Assembly (NCBI GenBank): GCA_964368275.1
Contig: CAYJAQ010000072.1
Span: 1-5,457 of the forward strand
Source: CAYJAQ01 sp964368275
GTDB lineage: Bacteria; Bacillota_I; Bacilli_A; ML615J-28; CAG-313
Reading direction: 5' to 3'
DNA: 5,457 bases
Part shown: positions 5,457-5,457 of the stretch, in pieces
Numbering within the stretch: position 1 is the first letter of the stretch
Layout of the letters: each line of letters starts with the position of its first letter
Translations under genes and position numbers: made by a program
The notes under the pieces: model-generated
The model's database searches: none
Told to the model about the DNA's origin: nothing
The model's input: the letters and a program-made list of their open reading frames with translations, nothing else

Positions 5457-5457
5457 A

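Noticed and set aside
1..5457. Reassigned genetic code (TGA as tryptophan)
   Set aside because: No gene uses TGA as stop, but all four tryptophan codons in the supported genes are TGG and no in-frame TGA occurs, so the standard bacterial code fits.

Overview
This AT-rich window (roughly one third G+C by eye) comes from a low-GC Gram-positive type bacterium, probably a member of the Bacillota. The evidence is strong GGAGG-type ribosome binding sites, sigma-A-like promoters with extended -10 boxes, and a Bacillota-style gene set: a YebC protein starting MGRAHEVR, Hsp33, a DegV/FakB protein, PlsX, and a YhdE-type Maf protein. All four tryptophan codons seen are TGG and every stop is TAA or TAG, so nothing suggests mycoplasma-type recoding. 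I cannot place it below phylum; an Erysipelotrichia- or Clostridia-like gut lineage is only a guess.

Layout. Bases 1-126 hold the upstream flank and promoter of yebC. Plus strand: yebC (127-864), a terminator (877-904), a promoter overlapping that terminator's tail, then hslO (Hsp33, best start at 949, end 1842). Bases 1843-2324 contain no convincing gene. This gap holds a perfect 16-bp hairpin that looks like a two-way terminator, framed by inverted repeats (1936-1949 and 2030-2043), and a second hairpin oriented to end minus-strand transcription. It also holds a possible decayed small ORF. Minus strand, read from the right: maf (5396-4827), a four-helix membrane protein of unknown function (4826-4260), a DegV/FakB-like fatty-acid-binding protein (4201-3311) and plsX (3311-2325).

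How the genes relate. The minus-strand genes form one tight operon. maf and the membrane protein abut (TAA directly followed by ATG), and degV and plsX overlap by one base (TAGTG, with GTG as the plsX start). FakB-type DegV proteins present fatty acids to a kinase that makes acyl-phosphate, and PlsX makes acyl-phosphate from acyl-ACP. The overlapping pair therefore joins two routes to one phospholipid precursor. Maf is a nucleotide house-cleaning pyrophosphatase. yebC and hslO are separate units for ribosome support and oxidative protein protection, and both promoters carry the same 12-base extended -10 sequence.

The most interesting points are the fakB-plsX coupling, loss of the usual histidine in the DegV GAHTGPG motif, an hslO promoter so close that the mRNA may begin at or next to an in-frame AUG, and the small inverted-repeat element around the terminator. 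I found no CRISPR array, tRNA, rRNA, intact insertion sequence or recognisable defence system.
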